Shown: in pieces, positions 42,623 to 51,992 of the stretch
How the letters are laid out: every line of letters starts with the position of its first letter
Position numbering within the stretch: the first letter of the stretch is position 1
NCBI GenBank assembly: GCA_002256115.1
Contig: NKIK01000001.1
Span: 186,001-250,000, forward strand
Length of the DNA stretch: 64,000 nucleotides
Source of the DNA: Burkholderiales bacterium PBB3
GTDB taxonomy: Bacteria; Pseudomonadota; Gammaproteobacteria; Burkholderiales; Burkholderiaceae_C
Direction: 5' to 3'
The notes under the pieces: generated by a model
What the model was told of the DNA's origin: nothing
The model's database searches: none
What the model saw: the letters and a program-made list of their open reading frames with translations, nothing else
Translations under genes and position numbers: made by a program

Positions 42623-43228
42623 CTACTCAGCATCCGCTTCTAGGCCTGCAGCACCACCGCGACCCTTGAAGCTCACGATAGGTGCCAAGCGCGCTTCGCG
42701 CAGCTCGTCAAATACAAATCCCAGGGCCTGCAGAGGCGGGGCTTCCCGCTTCTTGCTGACGCGCGCACCCGGCTTGACAATAGGGGCATCGCTCCAGACG
42801 ATTTGCCAGCCCTCAACGCCATCCGCGCCGACCACCTTCTCCAAGGTACCCCGAAATTTCTTCCGGTTGGCGTGCACCTGGCCAGCCGCAGCCAAACCCA
42901 TGGGCACTTTCAGCGTGATGTCGACCATCTGGCCGACAAAACGCTCAAAATCTTTCACGTGACGCAGTGGGCGATCAATGCCGGGCGAGGAAACCTCCAG
43001 GCGGCGGTATTCCACACCATCCACCTCCAGCGCGAACTGCAGCTGGCGAGTGACTTTTTCACAGTCTTCCACGGTGATAAATTGATCCACCGCTGGGACG
43101 CCGGGTTGCGGCATTTCCCATGGCAGGTCAATCGTGATGCGCAGCAATCCTCCGGCGGATCGATCAATCTCCACCAGGTCGTACCCCAAACCGCTCACGG
43201 TTTGCTCCACAATTTGCTGTAACGCCAC
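42623..43228 (-). CDS. rimP: Ribosome maturation factor RimP
   Basis: 201 residues. Family segments: LVEIDRSAGGLLRITID, EVSSPGIDRPLRHVKDFERFVG and a C-terminal SH3-like domain. A tail of about 25 residues is longer than in E. coli. It is the first gene of the operon rimP-nusA-infB-rbfA-truB-typA, with an intrinsic terminator 32 bases before its start codon. Confidence 0.95.
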   Translation of the reverse strand: MALQQIVEQTVSGLGYDLVEIDRSAGGLLRITIDLPWEMPQPGVPAVDQFITVEDCEKVTRQLQFALEVDGVEYRRLEVSSPGIDRPLRHVKDFERFVGQMVDITLKVPMGLAAAGQVHANRKKFRGTLEKVVGADGVEGWQIVWSDAPIVKPGARVSKKREAPPLQALGFVFDELREARLAPIVSFKGRGGAAGLEADAE

Positions 43229-43259
43229 TCTAAATCAGCCCACTCAAAAACAATCGCCC

Positions 43260-43291
43260 AAAAAAAACGGGCGGTAGATACCCGCCCGTTT
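43260..43291 (-). terminator. Intrinsic terminator in the rimP-nusA leader (attenuator candidate)
   Basis: On the minus strand: AAACGGGCGG, loop GTATCTA, CCGCCCGTTT followed by a run of T (eight A at 43260-43267 on the plus strand). It lies between the divergent fabI promoter region and rimP, pointing into rimP, so it would stop transcripts before the operon unless they are antiterminated or start downstream of it. Confidence 0.8.
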
Positions 43292-43434
43292 GGTCGTGAG
43301 ATTGGATTGTACTGTAAAACTGTGCTAAGTGCCTTGATTCTTAAGGAATTATTGCTCTGCAGTTGCCAAAAAGTGGTGCCCAAAGGGCCCATGCGACAAT
43401 TCCTGCCACTTCCAAAACTAAAGACGAGGATGAA

Positions 43435-44235
43435 ATGGGTTTTTTAACAGGTAAACGCTTGCTGATCACCGGTGTACTGAGCAACCGGTCTATTGCCTAT
43501 GGCATTGCCAAGGCCTGCAAGGCGCAAGGTGCCGAACTGGCTTTCAGCTACGTGGGCGAACGGTTCAAAGAGCGTATTACAGAATTTGCCGCAGATTTTG
43601 ATTCCAAGCTGATATTTGATTGCGATGTCGGTGACGACCAGCAGATTGCCCAGCTCTTTACTGATTTATCAGCCCACTGGCCCACCTTCGACGGTTTTGT
43701 GCACAGCATTGGCTTTGCCCCACGGGACGCCATTGCCGGTAATTTCCTCGACGGCCTGACGCGCGAAAACTTCAAGATTGCCCACGACATCAGCGCCTAC
43801 AGTTTCCCGGCGATGGCCAAGGCCGCCCTGTCCTACCTGAACGACAAGGCCGCCTTGTTGACCCTGACCTACTTGGGCGCTGAGCGCATCATCCCCAACT
43901 ACAACACCATGGGCCTGGCCAAGGCCTCGCTGGAAGCCAGCGTGCGCTACCTGGCCGAAGCTGTGGGTCGCACACCAGATGGCCGTGGCATCCGCGTCAA
44001 CGGCATCAGTGCGGGGCCGATCAAGACTCTGGCCGCCAGTGGCATCAAGGACTTCAGCAAGCTGCTGCACACCGTGGCCGATGCATCGCCGATCCGCCGC
44101 AACGTGACGATCGAAGACGTAGGCAATGTGGCAGCGTTTTTGCTGAGCGATCTGGCGGGTGGCGTGACCGCTGAAATCACCTACGTAGACGGCGGCTACA
44201 GCCAGACCATGGGTGTGACCACCAATCTGACTTGA
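43435..44235 (+). CDS. fabI: Enoyl-[acyl-carrier-protein] reductase (NADH) FabI
   Basis: 266 residues. It does the last reduction in each fatty acid elongation cycle. NAD-binding [16 protein letters not shown], active-site Y156 and K163 in [12 protein letters not shown], and substrate loop [11 protein letters not shown] match E. coli FabI. ATG 43435 has GAGGA five bases upstream. A copy of the interspersed element and a strong terminator follow the stop. Confidence 0.97.
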   Translation: MGFLTGKRLLITGVLSNRSIAYGIAKACKAQGAELAFSYVGERFKERITEFAADFDSKLIFDCDVGDDQQIAQLFTDLSAHWPTFDGFVHSIGFAPRDAIAGNFLDGLTRENFKIAHDISAYSFPAMAKAALSYLNDKAALLTLTYLGAERIIPNYNTMGLAKASLEASVRYLAEAVGRTPDGRGIRVNGISAGPIKTLAASGIKDFSKLLHTVADASPIRRNVTIEDVGNVAAFLLSDLAGGVTAEITYVDGGYSQTMGVTTNLT

Positions 44236-44239
44236 AATT

Positions 44240-44299
44240 CCAAGCCTTTTAGCCGTTTCAGCCCGTGGATAGTGCGGGAGCAGCTCCTAAAAGAATAGC
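44240..44299 (+). repeat. Interspersed element, copy 7 (after fabI)
   Basis: Intergenic copy with upstream arm GCCGTTTCAGCCC, the invariant core and tail GCTCCTAAAAGAATAGC. Its last bases (AATAGC) are also the first bases of the fabI terminator stem, so the two structures overlap. Confidence 0.87.
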
Positions 44300-44329
44300 G
44301 CCAGTGCGATTTGCACTGGCGCTATTTTT
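44294..44329 (+). terminator. Intrinsic terminator after fabI
   Basis: AATAGCGCCAGTGC (44294-44307), loop GATTT, GCACTGGCGCTATT (44313-44326), then T-run to 44329: a perfect 14-bp stem. It can also serve the convergent decarboxylase gene weakly. Confidence 0.92.
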
Positions 44330-44362
44330 GTATCTGCCGATCTGCACCGGCCTACTATTGGA

Positions 44363-46636
44363 CTAAGCCTTCACGCAGTCGGCGTAGTAATGCATCTTGC
44401 CATCGTCACCGATCTCGCCGACCAAACCGTGTACATCAGTCTCAAAGCCTGGGCACTGGGCGTTGAACTCGCGCGAGAACTTTAAGTAGTCCACTACTTT
44501 CTTGTTGAACACTTCACCCGGAATTAGCAAGGGAATGCCCGGCGGGTACGGTGTGACCATGCCGACCGACACGCGGCCTTCCAGGTGGTCGATCTCAACG
44601 CGCTCGGTCTTGCGCAATGCAATATGGGCGTAGGCATCGCTGGGCTTCATGGCCGGGGTCAAGTCGCTCAGGTACACCTCAGTGGTTAGGCGGGCAATGT
44701 CGAACTTGGCATACAGCTGGTGAATGTGCTGGCACAGGTCGGCCAAGCCCATCTTTTCGTAGCGAGGGTGCTTCTGCACGAACTCAGGCAACACACGCCA
44801 CATCGGCTGGTTTTTGGCGTAATCGTCCTTGAACTGCTGCAGCGCAGTCAACATGCTGTTCCAGCGGCCCTTGGTGATGCCGATGGTGAACATGATGAAG
44901 AAGCTGTACAAGCCGGTCTTCTCTACCACCACGCCGTGCTCGGCCAGGAATTTGGTGACGATGCTGGCCGGGATGCCGGTCTTGGCGAACTTGCCGTTCA
45001 GGTCCATACCTGGCGTGACGATGGTGGATTTGATCGGGTCCAGCATATTGAAGCCGGTGGCCATCTTGCCAAAGCCATGCCAGTTGGCCTTGGCGTTGGT
45101 TTTAGATTCGCCCTTGATAACCCAGTCGGTGGCGCGGCCAATGCCTTCTTCTACCAGCTTGTCTGGCCCCCAGACCTTGAACCACCAGTCGTCGCCGTAT
45201 TCAGCGTCGATCTTGCGCATGGCGCGGCGGAAGTCCAGCGCCTCGGCAATGCTTTCTTCCACCAGCGCGGTGCCCCCGGGCGGCTCCATCATGGCGGCCG
45301 CCACGTCGCAGCTGGCGATGATGCTGTACTGCGGACTGGTGCTGGTGTGCATCAGATACGCCTCATTGAACAAATGCTTGTCCAGCTTCACAGTCTGCGA
45401 ATCCTGCACCAGCACATGGCTAGCCTGGCTGATACCGGCCAGTAGCTTGTGGATGGATTGGGTGCTGTAGACCACGGCCTCTTTCGGACGGGTCCGGTTC
45501 TTACCCATCGCATGGTAGGTGCCGTAGAACGGGTGGAATGCCGCATGCGGCAGCCAGGCTTCGTCAAAGTGGATGTTTTCCACATAGCCATCCAGCATGT
45601 TCTTGATGGTTTCGGTGTTGTAGAGCACGCCGTCATAGGTGCTCTGCGTCAGCGTCAGGATACGTGGCTTGACCTTTTTGGCATCCACACCTTTCAGCAG
45701 CGGGTTGGCCTTGATTTTGGCCTGGATGGTGGCGGGCTCAAACTCGCTTTGCGGGATGGGGCCAATGATGCCAAAGTGGTTGCGCGTGGGCTTCAGGAAC
45801 ACGGGAATCGCCCCGGTCATGATGATGGCGTGCAGGTTGGATTTGTGGCAGTTGCGATCCACGATCACCACATCACCCGGCGCCACCGTGTGGTGCCAGA
45901 CCATCTTGTTGCTGGTGCTGGTGCCGTTGGTCACGAAGAAACAGTGGTCGGCATTAAAGATACGCGCCGCATTGCGCTCGGACGCGCCAATCGCGCCGTT
46001 GTGGTCCAGCAGTTGACCCAGCTCTTCCACCGCGTTGCACACGTCGGCGCGCAGCATGTTTTCGCCATAGAACTGGTGGTACATCTGGCCCACCGGGCTC
46101 TTCAGAAAGGCCACGCCGCCGGAATGACCCGGGCAATGCCATGAGTAGGAGCCGTCTTCGGCGTAGTCCAGCAGCGCCTTGAAGAATGGGGGCTGTACAC
46201 CTTCCAAATAGCTCTTGGCCTCACGGATGATGTGGCGCGCCACGAACTCGGGCGTGTCTTCAAACATATGGATGAAGCCATGCAGTTCACGCAGGATGTC
46301 ATTGGGAATGTGACGCGAGGTCTTGGTCTCGCCATACACATAGATAGGCACATCCAGGTTCTTGCGGCGCACTTCTTCAATGAAATGGCGCAGGTTCAGC
46401 ACGGCAGGGTCCAGGTCTGGGCCTGGCGTGAACTCTTCGTCGTCAATGGACAGAATGAAGGCGCTAGCGCGCGACTGCTGCTGGGCAAATTGCGACAGAT
46501 CACCGTAGCTAGTAACTCCCAACACCTCAAAGCCTTCCGTTTCGATGGCCTGGGCTAACGCACGGATACCTAAACCGGAGGTGTTCTCTGAGCGAAAATC
46601 TTCATCAATGATGATGATGGGAAAGCGAAACTTCAT
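44363..46636 (-). CDS. Orn/Lys/Arg family decarboxylase
   Basis: 757 residues, the size of inducible arginine/lysine/ornithine decarboxylases. N-terminal receiver-like wing domain (FPIIIIDEDFRSENTSGL), PLP fold with FVTNGTSTSNKMVWH, HFDEAWLPHAAFHPFYGTYH and the PLP-lysine in STQSIHKLLAGISQASHV. Which amino acid is used cannot be decided by eye; length fits AdiA. It makes a polyamine or its precursor, with a possible acid-resistance role. ATG 46636 has GGAG eight bases upstream; 47 further codons upstream are rejected. Confidence 0.92.
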   Translation of the reverse strand: MKFRFPIIIIDEDFRSENTSGLGIRALAQAIETEGFEVLGVTSYGDLSQFAQQQSRASAFILSIDDEEFTPGPDLDPAVLNLRHFIEEVRRKNLDVPIYVYGETKTSRHIPNDILRELHGFIHMFEDTPEFVARHIIREAKSYLEGVQPPFFKALLDYAEDGSYSWHCPGHSGGVAFLKSPVGQMYHQFYGENMLRADVCNAVEELGQLLDHNGAIGASERNAARIFNADHCFFVTNGTSTSNKMVWHHTVAPGDVVIVDRNCHKSNLHAIIMTGAIPVFLKPTRNHFGIIGPIPQSEFEPATIQAKIKANPLLKGVDAKKVKPRILTLTQSTYDGVLYNTETIKNMLDGYVENIHFDEAWLPHAAFHPFYGTYHAMGKNRTRPKEAVVYSTQSIHKLLAGISQASHVLVQDSQTVKLDKHLFNEAYLMHTSTSPQYSIIASCDVAAAMMEPPGGTALVEESIAEALDFRRAMRKIDAEYGDDWWFKVWGPDKLVEEGIGRATDWVIKGESKTNAKANWHGFGKMATGFNMLDPIKSTIVTPGMDLNGKFAKTGIPASIVTKFLAEHGVVVEKTGLYSFFIMFTIGITKGRWNSMLTALQQFKDDYAKNQPMWRVLPEFVQKHPRYEKMGLADLCQHIHQLYAKFDIARLTTEVYLSDLTPAMKPSDAYAHIALRKTERVEIDHLEGRVSVGMVTPYPPGIPLLIPGEVFNKKVVDYLKFSREFNAQCPGFETDVHGLVGEIGDDGKMHYYADCVKA

Positions 46637-46768
46637 CGTGCAACTCCAACGGCAGACCAAAAACAAGAAATCAGGCGCGAAGTGTAAGGACTTATTGCGA
46701 CAACACTTTGGTAACTGCCGCCATTTGCACCACAATGTGGCGTCATTTACACAAAGAAAGACACCAAC

Positions 46769-47194
46769 ATGGCTCAACCCACACTCTGGTGGTTACTGGC
46801 AGGTGCAGCGGTCGCGGTAGAGCTTTTGACCGGCACCTTTTATCTGCTGATGATTGCCATTGGATTCGCGGCTGCGGCGCTTGCGGCGCACCTGGGCGCT
46901 GGGCCTGTGCTGCAGATATTGGTGGCCGCAGCACTGGGCGGCGGTGCCGTGGTGGTGTGGCACCTGAAACGCGACCGCAGCCGCACTGAGCCTCCGGCGC
47001 AAGCCAATGCCAATGTGAACATGGACATTGGTGAAACGGTACAAGTCAGCACCTGGAACGCCGATGGCACCGCCCATGTGCAGTACCGTGGTGCCAATTG
47101 GACCGTCATGCACCGCGCGGGCGTGTCGCCCACCGCGGGTGCGCACCGGGTTGCAGAAGTCATTGGCAACCGCCTGCTGGTGGACAAATCGTAA
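46769..47194 (+). CDS. NfeD family membrane protein
   Basis: 141 residues. Two to three N-terminal membrane segments (WWLLAGAAVAVELLTGTFYLLMIAIGFAA split by short loops), then a C-terminal OB-fold NfeD domain (MDIGETVQVSTWNADGTAHV, HRVAEVIGNRLLVDK). It pairs with the SPFH protein encoded 33 bases downstream; such pairs organise membrane microdomains and protein quality control. Confidence 0.92.
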   Translation: MAQPTLWWLLAGAAVAVELLTGTFYLLMIAIGFAAAALAAHLGAGPVLQILVAAALGGGAVVVWHLKRDRSRTEPPAQANANVNMDIGETVQVSTWNADGTAHVQYRGANWTVMHRAGVSPTAGAHRVAEVIGNRLLVDKS

Positions 47195-47227
47195 ACACTG
47201 ATATTCGGACAAACACAGGGGAACCCT

Positions 47228-48136
47228 ATGGAAATCGCCATCATTATTCTGGTCATCGCCGTTATTTTTATTACCCGATCACTCAAAGTCGTGCCGCAAC
47301 AGCACGCCTGGGTCATTGAGCGCCTGGGCAAGTACCACGGCACGCTGACCCCAGGTCTGAACATCCTCGTGCCCTTTGTGGACCGGGTGGCTTACAAACA
47401 CGTGCTGAAGGAAATCCCGCTGGATATCGCCAGCCAAGTCTGCATTACGCGCGACAACACACAATTGCAAGTGGATGGCATTTTGTACTTCCAGGTGACC
47501 GATGCGATGCGCGCCAGCTACGGCTCCAGCAACTACATCGTCGCTATTTCCCAGCTGGCGCAGACTTCGCTGCGCTCTGTCATCGGTAAGCTGGAACTGG
47601 ATAAGACCTTTGAGGAACGCGACATCATCAACGCGCAGGTCGTCGCAGCCATCGATGAAGCGGCGTTGAATTGGGGGGTGAAGGTGCTGCGTTACGAGAT
47701 CAAGGACCTGACACCGCCGAAAGAAATTCTGCACGCCATGCAAGCGCAAATTACCGCAGAACGCGAAAAACGCGCGTTGATTGCCGCATCGGAAGGCCGC
47801 CGCCAAGAGCAAATCAATATCGCCACGGGTGAGCGCGAGGCCTTCATTGCCCGATCAGAAGGCGAAAAGCAAGCCGCCATCAACAACGCGCAGGGCCAAG
47901 CTGCCGCTATTCTGGCCGTGGCCGAAGCCAATGCCCAAGCCATTGAACGCGTGGCAGCTGCTATCCGTCAACCGGGTGGCGAACAGGCGGTACAACTGAA
48001 GGTGGCAGAAAAAGCGGTTGAGGCTTACAGCAAGGTGGCCGCAGACGCCAGTACCACCTTGATCGTGCCCGGCAATATGACTGAGGTCTCGGCTTTGATT
48101 GCATCGGCCATGAAAATGGTGACGCTTAAGGGCTAG
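47228..48136 (+). CDS. SPFH/band-7 family protein (stomatin-like, QmcA type)
   Basis: 302 residues. An N-terminal hydrophobic anchor (IAIIILVIAVIFITRSL) is followed by the band-7 domain (VPQQHAWVIERLGKYHGTL, PGLNILVPFVDRVAYKH, DGILYFQVTDAM) and a long coiled coil (AEREKRALIAASEGRRQ, AFIARSEGEKQAAINNAQ). Stomatin relatives form oligomeric scaffolds in the inner membrane. Ends just before a bidirectional terminator. Confidence 0.94.
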   Translation: MEIAIIILVIAVIFITRSLKVVPQQHAWVIERLGKYHGTLTPGLNILVPFVDRVAYKHVLKEIPLDIASQVCITRDNTQLQVDGILYFQVTDAMRASYGSSNYIVAISQLAQTSLRSVIGKLELDKTFEERDIINAQVVAAIDEAALNWGVKVLRYEIKDLTPPKEILHAMQAQITAEREKRALIAASEGRRQEQINIATGEREAFIARSEGEKQAAINNAQGQAAAILAVAEANAQAIERVAAAIRQPGGEQAVQLKVAEKAVEAYSKVAADASTTLIVPGNMTEVSALIASAMKMVTLKG

Positions 48137-48160
48137 TGACAATCACATAAAAAGCCCACA

Positions 48161-48188
48161 AAAAAACGCGCCAGAAGGCGCGTTTTTT
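48161..48188. terminator. Bidirectional terminator between SPFH gene and tRNA-Ser
   Basis: AAAAAACGCGCC (48161-48172), loop AGAA, GGCGCGTTTTTT (48177-48188): U-runs in both directions, serving the SPFH gene and the convergent tRNA. Confidence 0.92.
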
Positions 48189-48196
48189 TATATCAC

Positions 48197-48286
48197 TGGC
48201 GGATCAGGCGGGATTCGAACCCGCGGAGGGTTTTACCCCTCGCACGCTTTCCAGGCGTGTGACTTAAACCGCTCATCCACCGATCC
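48197..48286 (-). tRNA. tRNA-Ser (anticodon GGA)
   Basis: 90 bases including an encoded CCA end. On the minus strand it begins GGATCGGTGGATGAGCGG and ends GATCCGCCA; acceptor arms GGATC/GATCC pair. The anticodon stem ACGC/GCGT encloses CTGGAAA, giving anticodon GGA. A long variable arm (GAGGGGTAAAACCCTC) is typical of class II tRNA-Ser. T arm GCGGGTTCGAATCCCGC. Confidence 0.96.
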
Positions 48287-48345
48287 AGCGCTTTCTATTC
48301 TAACCCGTTCTTGCATCCGTTTTCCCGGCCAAGCAATTTTGAGTG

Positions 48346-48373
48346 AAAAAAAGGGCACCTCTACGGGTGCCCT
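48346..48373 (-). terminator. Intrinsic terminator after the Liv-type lipoprotein gene
   Basis: On the minus strand AGGGCACC, loop CGTAGA, GGTGCCCT then seven T. It lies about 50 bases past the stop of the binding-protein gene. Confidence 0.92.
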
Positions 48374-48421
48374 AAACTTTCTCAGAGCTGCGATTAGCAG
48401 CCCGAGATTTCACAAACTCAC

Positions 48422-49609
48422 TTAGCGAATCACCGCCAGAGTTTCCAGCTTGCCAGCGCGAATAGTCTTGAGAGTCAACGCGCCATTCTTGATGTCGCCC
48501 TTTTCGTCAAAGGTGATGGGGCCAGTAACGCCCTTGTAGTCAGTCGTAGCGGCCAAAACTGGCAGGTACTTCGCTGGGTCAGCAGAGTTAGCCTTCACCA
48601 TGGCAGCAACCATGATCTTGACGGAGTCATAAACGTAAGGTGCATAGACCTGCACGTCCGCGTTGAACTTGGTCTTGAACTTGGTCTTGAACTCGTCCAT
48701 ACCAGCCTTGGCTTCACCTTCAACACCGCCGGCTTCCGCGCAATAAACTTGGTCGTCAGCAATCGCGTCGCCAGCCAACTTCACCAGCTCGGTGGAGCAG
48801 ATGCCGTCGCCGCCCATGAACTTAGCCTTGATGCCCAAGGATTTCATTTGCTTGAGCATCGGGCCCGCCACTGCATCCATACCGCCGAAGAACACGACGT
48901 CGGGCTTCTTACCCTTGATGGTGGTCAAGATGGAGTTGAAGTCAGTTGCTTTGTCAGTAGTGAACTCTTTAGCCACCACTTTGCCGCCTGCAGCCTCAAC
49001 AGCCTTGGTGAACTCTTCAGCAACGCCTTGGCCGTAAGCAGTACGGTCGTCGATCACGGCGATGGCTTTACCCTTCAGGGTACCAACCGCATATTTACCC
49101 AGTGTGCCGCCCAGTTGAGCGTCATCAGCTACCACGCGGAAAGCTGTCTTGAAGCCTTGGCGTGTGTAGGTTGGGTTGGTTGCGGATGGCGAGATCTGAG
49201 GAATGCCAGCGTCGCTGTAAATTTTGGAAGCGGGGATCGTGGTACCGGAATTCAGGTGACCGATCACGCCAGCCACTTTGGAGTCAGCCAGCTTTTGGGC
49301 GACTGCAGTGCCTTGCTTTGGATCAGCAGCATCATCTTCTGCCAACAATTCCAAAGTAACTTTCTTACCGTCGATCATCACGCCAGCAGCATTGAGTTCT
49401 TCAATGGCCATGCGGGCACCGTTTTCATTGTCTTTACCCAAGTGAGCGATAGCGCCACTCGTAGGGCCAACGTGACCGATCTTGACGACTGCAGCAACTG
49501 GTGCCGGTGCAGCAGCTGGAGCGGGCGCAGCCTCTTCTTTTTTACCGCATGCCACCAGCAATGTCGCTGCAGCCAAAACGGTCAAAGTGCTCTTAACTTT
49601 GAATTGCAT
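48422..49609 (-). CDS. Liv-type ABC transporter substrate-binding lipoprotein
   Basis: 395 residues. Signal peptide with lipobox LLVAC (lipidated C21), then a low-complexity Ala/Pro linker (about residues 26-44), then the Leu/Ile/Val-binding fold (VKIGHVGPTSGAIAHLGKDNENG). GGAG five bases before ATG 49609. Unlike the binding protein at 16298-17533 it has no permease or ATPase genes beside it, so it must use a transporter encoded elsewhere or work as an orphan receptor. In Burkholderiales such orphan genes are common and often highly expressed. Confidence 0.92.
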   Translation of the reverse strand: MQFKVKSTLTVLAAATLLVACGKKEEAAPAPAAAPAPVAAVVKIGHVGPTSGAIAHLGKDNENGARMAIEELNAAGVMIDGKKVTLELLAEDDAADPKQGTAVAQKLADSKVAGVIGHLNSGTTIPASKIYSDAGIPQISPSATNPTYTRQGFKTAFRVVADDAQLGGTLGKYAVGTLKGKAIAVIDDRTAYGQGVAEEFTKAVEAAGGKVVAKEFTTDKATDFNSILTTIKGKKPDVVFFGGMDAVAGPMLKQMKSLGIKAKFMGGDGICSTELVKLAGDAIADDQVYCAEAGGVEGEAKAGMDEFKTKFKTKFNADVQVYAPYVYDSVKIMVAAMVKANSADPAKYLPVLAATTDYKGVTGPITFDEKGDIKNGALTLKTIRAGKLETLAVIR

Positions 49610-49749
49610 AAATACTCCAAAAATAAAAAAACAAAGAAAATATTGTGAATCAATTTCTCCACACTCAGCACGATACCCCAGTTTTGGGGTCTCCAGCACA
49701 GGGAAGTCCCGAAGCGTTGGAAAATTTTTGTGTTTTTAAAGGTGGTTTT

Positions 49750-50064
49750 TCACTGCCGTCCCAGATTGGAAGTTGACTCGCACCCATTCATCGCACGGCG
49801 CACCATAGACTCCACTTCTGCCTGCATATTTGCCTCCAAATGGTGCAGCCGCTCATCCAGCATGGTTTGTGCGATTTCCCGCAATCGCGCGCTTATCGTT
49901 GGCATAAGTGACTGAATAATTTGTTGCACGCGCAACTCGTCAATATCCGCAGGAGCCGCGTCTCCAGCCACGTGCGCCGTCGGCTCGACGGCCTCCAGTT
50001 CAGCGTGCGTGACCACATGTGTCAACGTGGGCAGGTAACGTGGACTTTTTTTGGGGGGCAACAT
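49750..50064 (-). CDS. Conserved-looking hypothetical protein after holC
   Basis: 104 residues, soluble, with a basic proline-containing N-terminus (LPPKKSPRYLPTLTHVV), then an acidic linker and two likely helices (LRVQQIIQSLMPTISARLREIAQ, MLDERLHHLEANMQAEVES). No domain recognised. The ATG lies directly after the holC stop, so it is coupled to holC-pepA. Similar small genes follow holC in relatives as far as I recall. Confidence 0.7.
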   Translation of the reverse strand: MLPPKKSPRYLPTLTHVVTHAELEAVEPTAHVAGDAAPADIDELRVQQIIQSLMPTISARLREIAQTMLDERLHHLEANMQAEVESMVRRAMNGCESTSNLGRQ

Positions 50065-50505
50065 TCAGGTATTTTCTTTCAGAGCCAAATCGTGCTTTTG
50101 AATGGGTAGACCCCAGGCCGCGTAAGCCCGCCATCTTTGGCGCGCCTCAGCCCGGTCGGCTTCATCCAGGCCCACCACTTCGATAACGCGGCCATAGGAC
50201 TGCACATGTGGCGGAGCAGATCGGCACAACTGAACCAACACCGCATGTGCGGACTGCGGCGCAGCGTCCAGCTCAGAAGTAAGGACTACCGTGGAATGGC
50301 GCAGCAATGATGCGGACGCGGAACTCAAGCAGTGCGGAACAAAGTCAACCGGACTTACCCCCCAAAGATCGACGTCCAGCCTCAGCGCCGTGGCCGGCTC
50401 TGCGAGCACCACGACCTTTGCGCCGCTGCTGCTAGCCTTGCGTAAAAGTCGGCAGGTGTAGGCTAGTTTGTCCGGCGCTCCAAAATGGAAAGCAACCTGG
50501 GTCAC
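50065..50505 (-). CDS. holC: DNA polymerase III subunit chi
   Basis: 146 residues. HolC fold: VAFHFGAPDKLAYTCRLLRKA, VVVLAEPATALRLDVDLWG, FVPHC, and RWRAYAAWGLPIQKHDL. Chi joins the clamp loader to SSB. It starts with GTG overlapping the pepA stop (GTGA), the standard pepA-holC pairing. Confidence 0.93.
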   Translation of the reverse strand: MTQVAFHFGAPDKLAYTCRLLRKASSSGAKVVVLAEPATALRLDVDLWGVSPVDFVPHCLSSASASLLRHSTVVLTSELDAAPQSAHAVLVQLCRSAPPHVQSYGRVIEVVGLDEADRAEARQRWRAYAAWGLPIQKHDLALKENT

Positions 50506-51947
50506 TTAGCCGCTGCTTGCATCAGCAGATATTCCACCAACAAGCCAACTGGGCGGCCCGTTGCCCCTTTGCTGGCCCCGCTCTTCCAGGCGGTGCCAGC
50601 AATATCCAGGTGCGCCCAAGGGAATTTCTGCGCAAACCGCTGCAAAAACTTAGCGGCAGTCACCGCACCACCAGCACGTCCGCCAATATTTGCCACATCG
50701 GCAAAATTTGTTTTTAGGCCATCGGCGTAGTCGTCGTCCAAAGGCATTCTCCAGCACAGATCTTGGGCATCGTCACCCGCTTTCGCCAGCGCCTGACCCA
50801 GCGCTTCGTCAGAAGCAAACAAACCGCTGCGCACGCCCCCCAGCGCCACCATGCAAGCTCCGGTCAATGTGGCGATATCCACCACCGCGGCCGGCTTAAA
50901 GCGCTCGGCATAGGTCAGCGCATCGCAAAGCACCAAGCGACCTTCCGCATCGGTGTTCAATATCTCTATCGTCTGTCCACTCATACTGGTGACCACGTCT
51001 CCCGGTTTGACCGCTTTGCCACTGACCATGTTTTCGCAGGATGCAATCAAGCCCACTACATTGATAGCGGGTTTGAGCAGCGCCAATGTCCGGAACACGC
51101 CCAGCACACTGGCTGCACCCGACATGTCAAACTTCATCTCATCCATTTCCCCAGCGGGCTTGATAGAGATACCACCGCAGTCAAAGGTAATCCCTTTACC
51201 CACCAACACTGTCGGTGCCTTGGTCTTGGCTGCGCCGTCATAGCGCAAGACAATGAAGCGCAACGGTTGTTCAGACCCTTGCGCTACGGCCATGAACGAC
51301 CCCATGCCTAGCTTGGCAACCTCCTTGGGGCCAAGTACTTCGCAGGAAAATTTGGCTGTTTTGGCCAGTTCTTGCGCGGCCTCGCCCAAATGCGTTGGTG
51401 TAGCGTGGTTGGCGGGACGGTTTGCCCATTCTTTGGCGACTTCACAACCAGCAACAATGGCGACTGCGCGGTCGAAGGTGACTTGCACTTCCGTGGCGTT
51501 GCTGGTTGCCACCGTTGCTTTTACCAAGGTGCGTGGCTCTGGCTTGGACTTGGTAAACGTGTAGGCATAGGTGGCGTCTGCAATAGCTAAAACCACGGCA
51601 CGCACGGCGTCTTCTAGTGCGGGGGCCGCAAAGGAAACCAACAGCTTCTTTAAGGACGGCGTTTTGGCACCCGCCAACGCCAGAGCAACTGCCGCTCGGA
51701 CTTCCTTGGCAGTGCCCTCACCCACACCCACCAGAATCAGCTTCGTGGCGTTGCACTGGCTCGGGCGGTACAGATGTAATATCTTTCCAGCCTTGGGTTC
51801 AAAATCTGACGACTTTATCGTCTGAGCCACCAATGCAGACAAGTCGTCCTTAGCAGCTTTGAAGCTTTGCGGGACGAGCACCACCAAAACATCGACTTTT
51901 TCGCTGGCTACGCCGACCAGTCCGAGGGGTTTGAGTTCAAAGTTCAT
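50502..51947 (-). CDS. pepA: Leucyl aminopeptidase (M17)
   Basis: 481 residues. Two-zinc M17 peptidase: VGKGITFDCGGISIKP, MKFDMSGAASVLG, the family signature NTDAEGRLVLCDAL and DIATLTGACMVALG. Cuts N-terminal residues from peptides; in E. coli it also binds DNA. Divergent from lptF, 45 bases apart. Confidence 0.96.
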   Translation of the reverse strand: MNFELKPLGLVGVASEKVDVLVVLVPQSFKAAKDDLSALVAQTIKSSDFEPKAGKILHLYRPSQCNATKLILVGVGEGTAKEVRAAVALALAGAKTPSLKKLLVSFAAPALEDAVRAVVLAIADATYAYTFTKSKPEPRTLVKATVATSNATEVQVTFDRAVAIVAGCEVAKEWANRPANHATPTHLGEAAQELAKTAKFSCEVLGPKEVAKLGMGSFMAVAQGSEQPLRFIVLRYDGAAKTKAPTVLVGKGITFDCGGISIKPAGEMDEMKFDMSGAASVLGVFRTLALLKPAINVVGLIASCENMVSGKAVKPGDVVTSMSGQTIEILNTDAEGRLVLCDALTYAERFKPAAVVDIATLTGACMVALGGVRSGLFASDEALGQALAKAGDDAQDLCWRMPLDDDYADGLKTNFADVANIGGRAGGAVTAAKFLQRFAQKFPWAHLDIAGTAWKSGASKGATGRPVGLLVEYLLMQAAAK

Positions 51948-51992
51948 AATTCAGTCTTCCTTAGGCGCAAGTATTAGGTTTTTGATTCGTTG

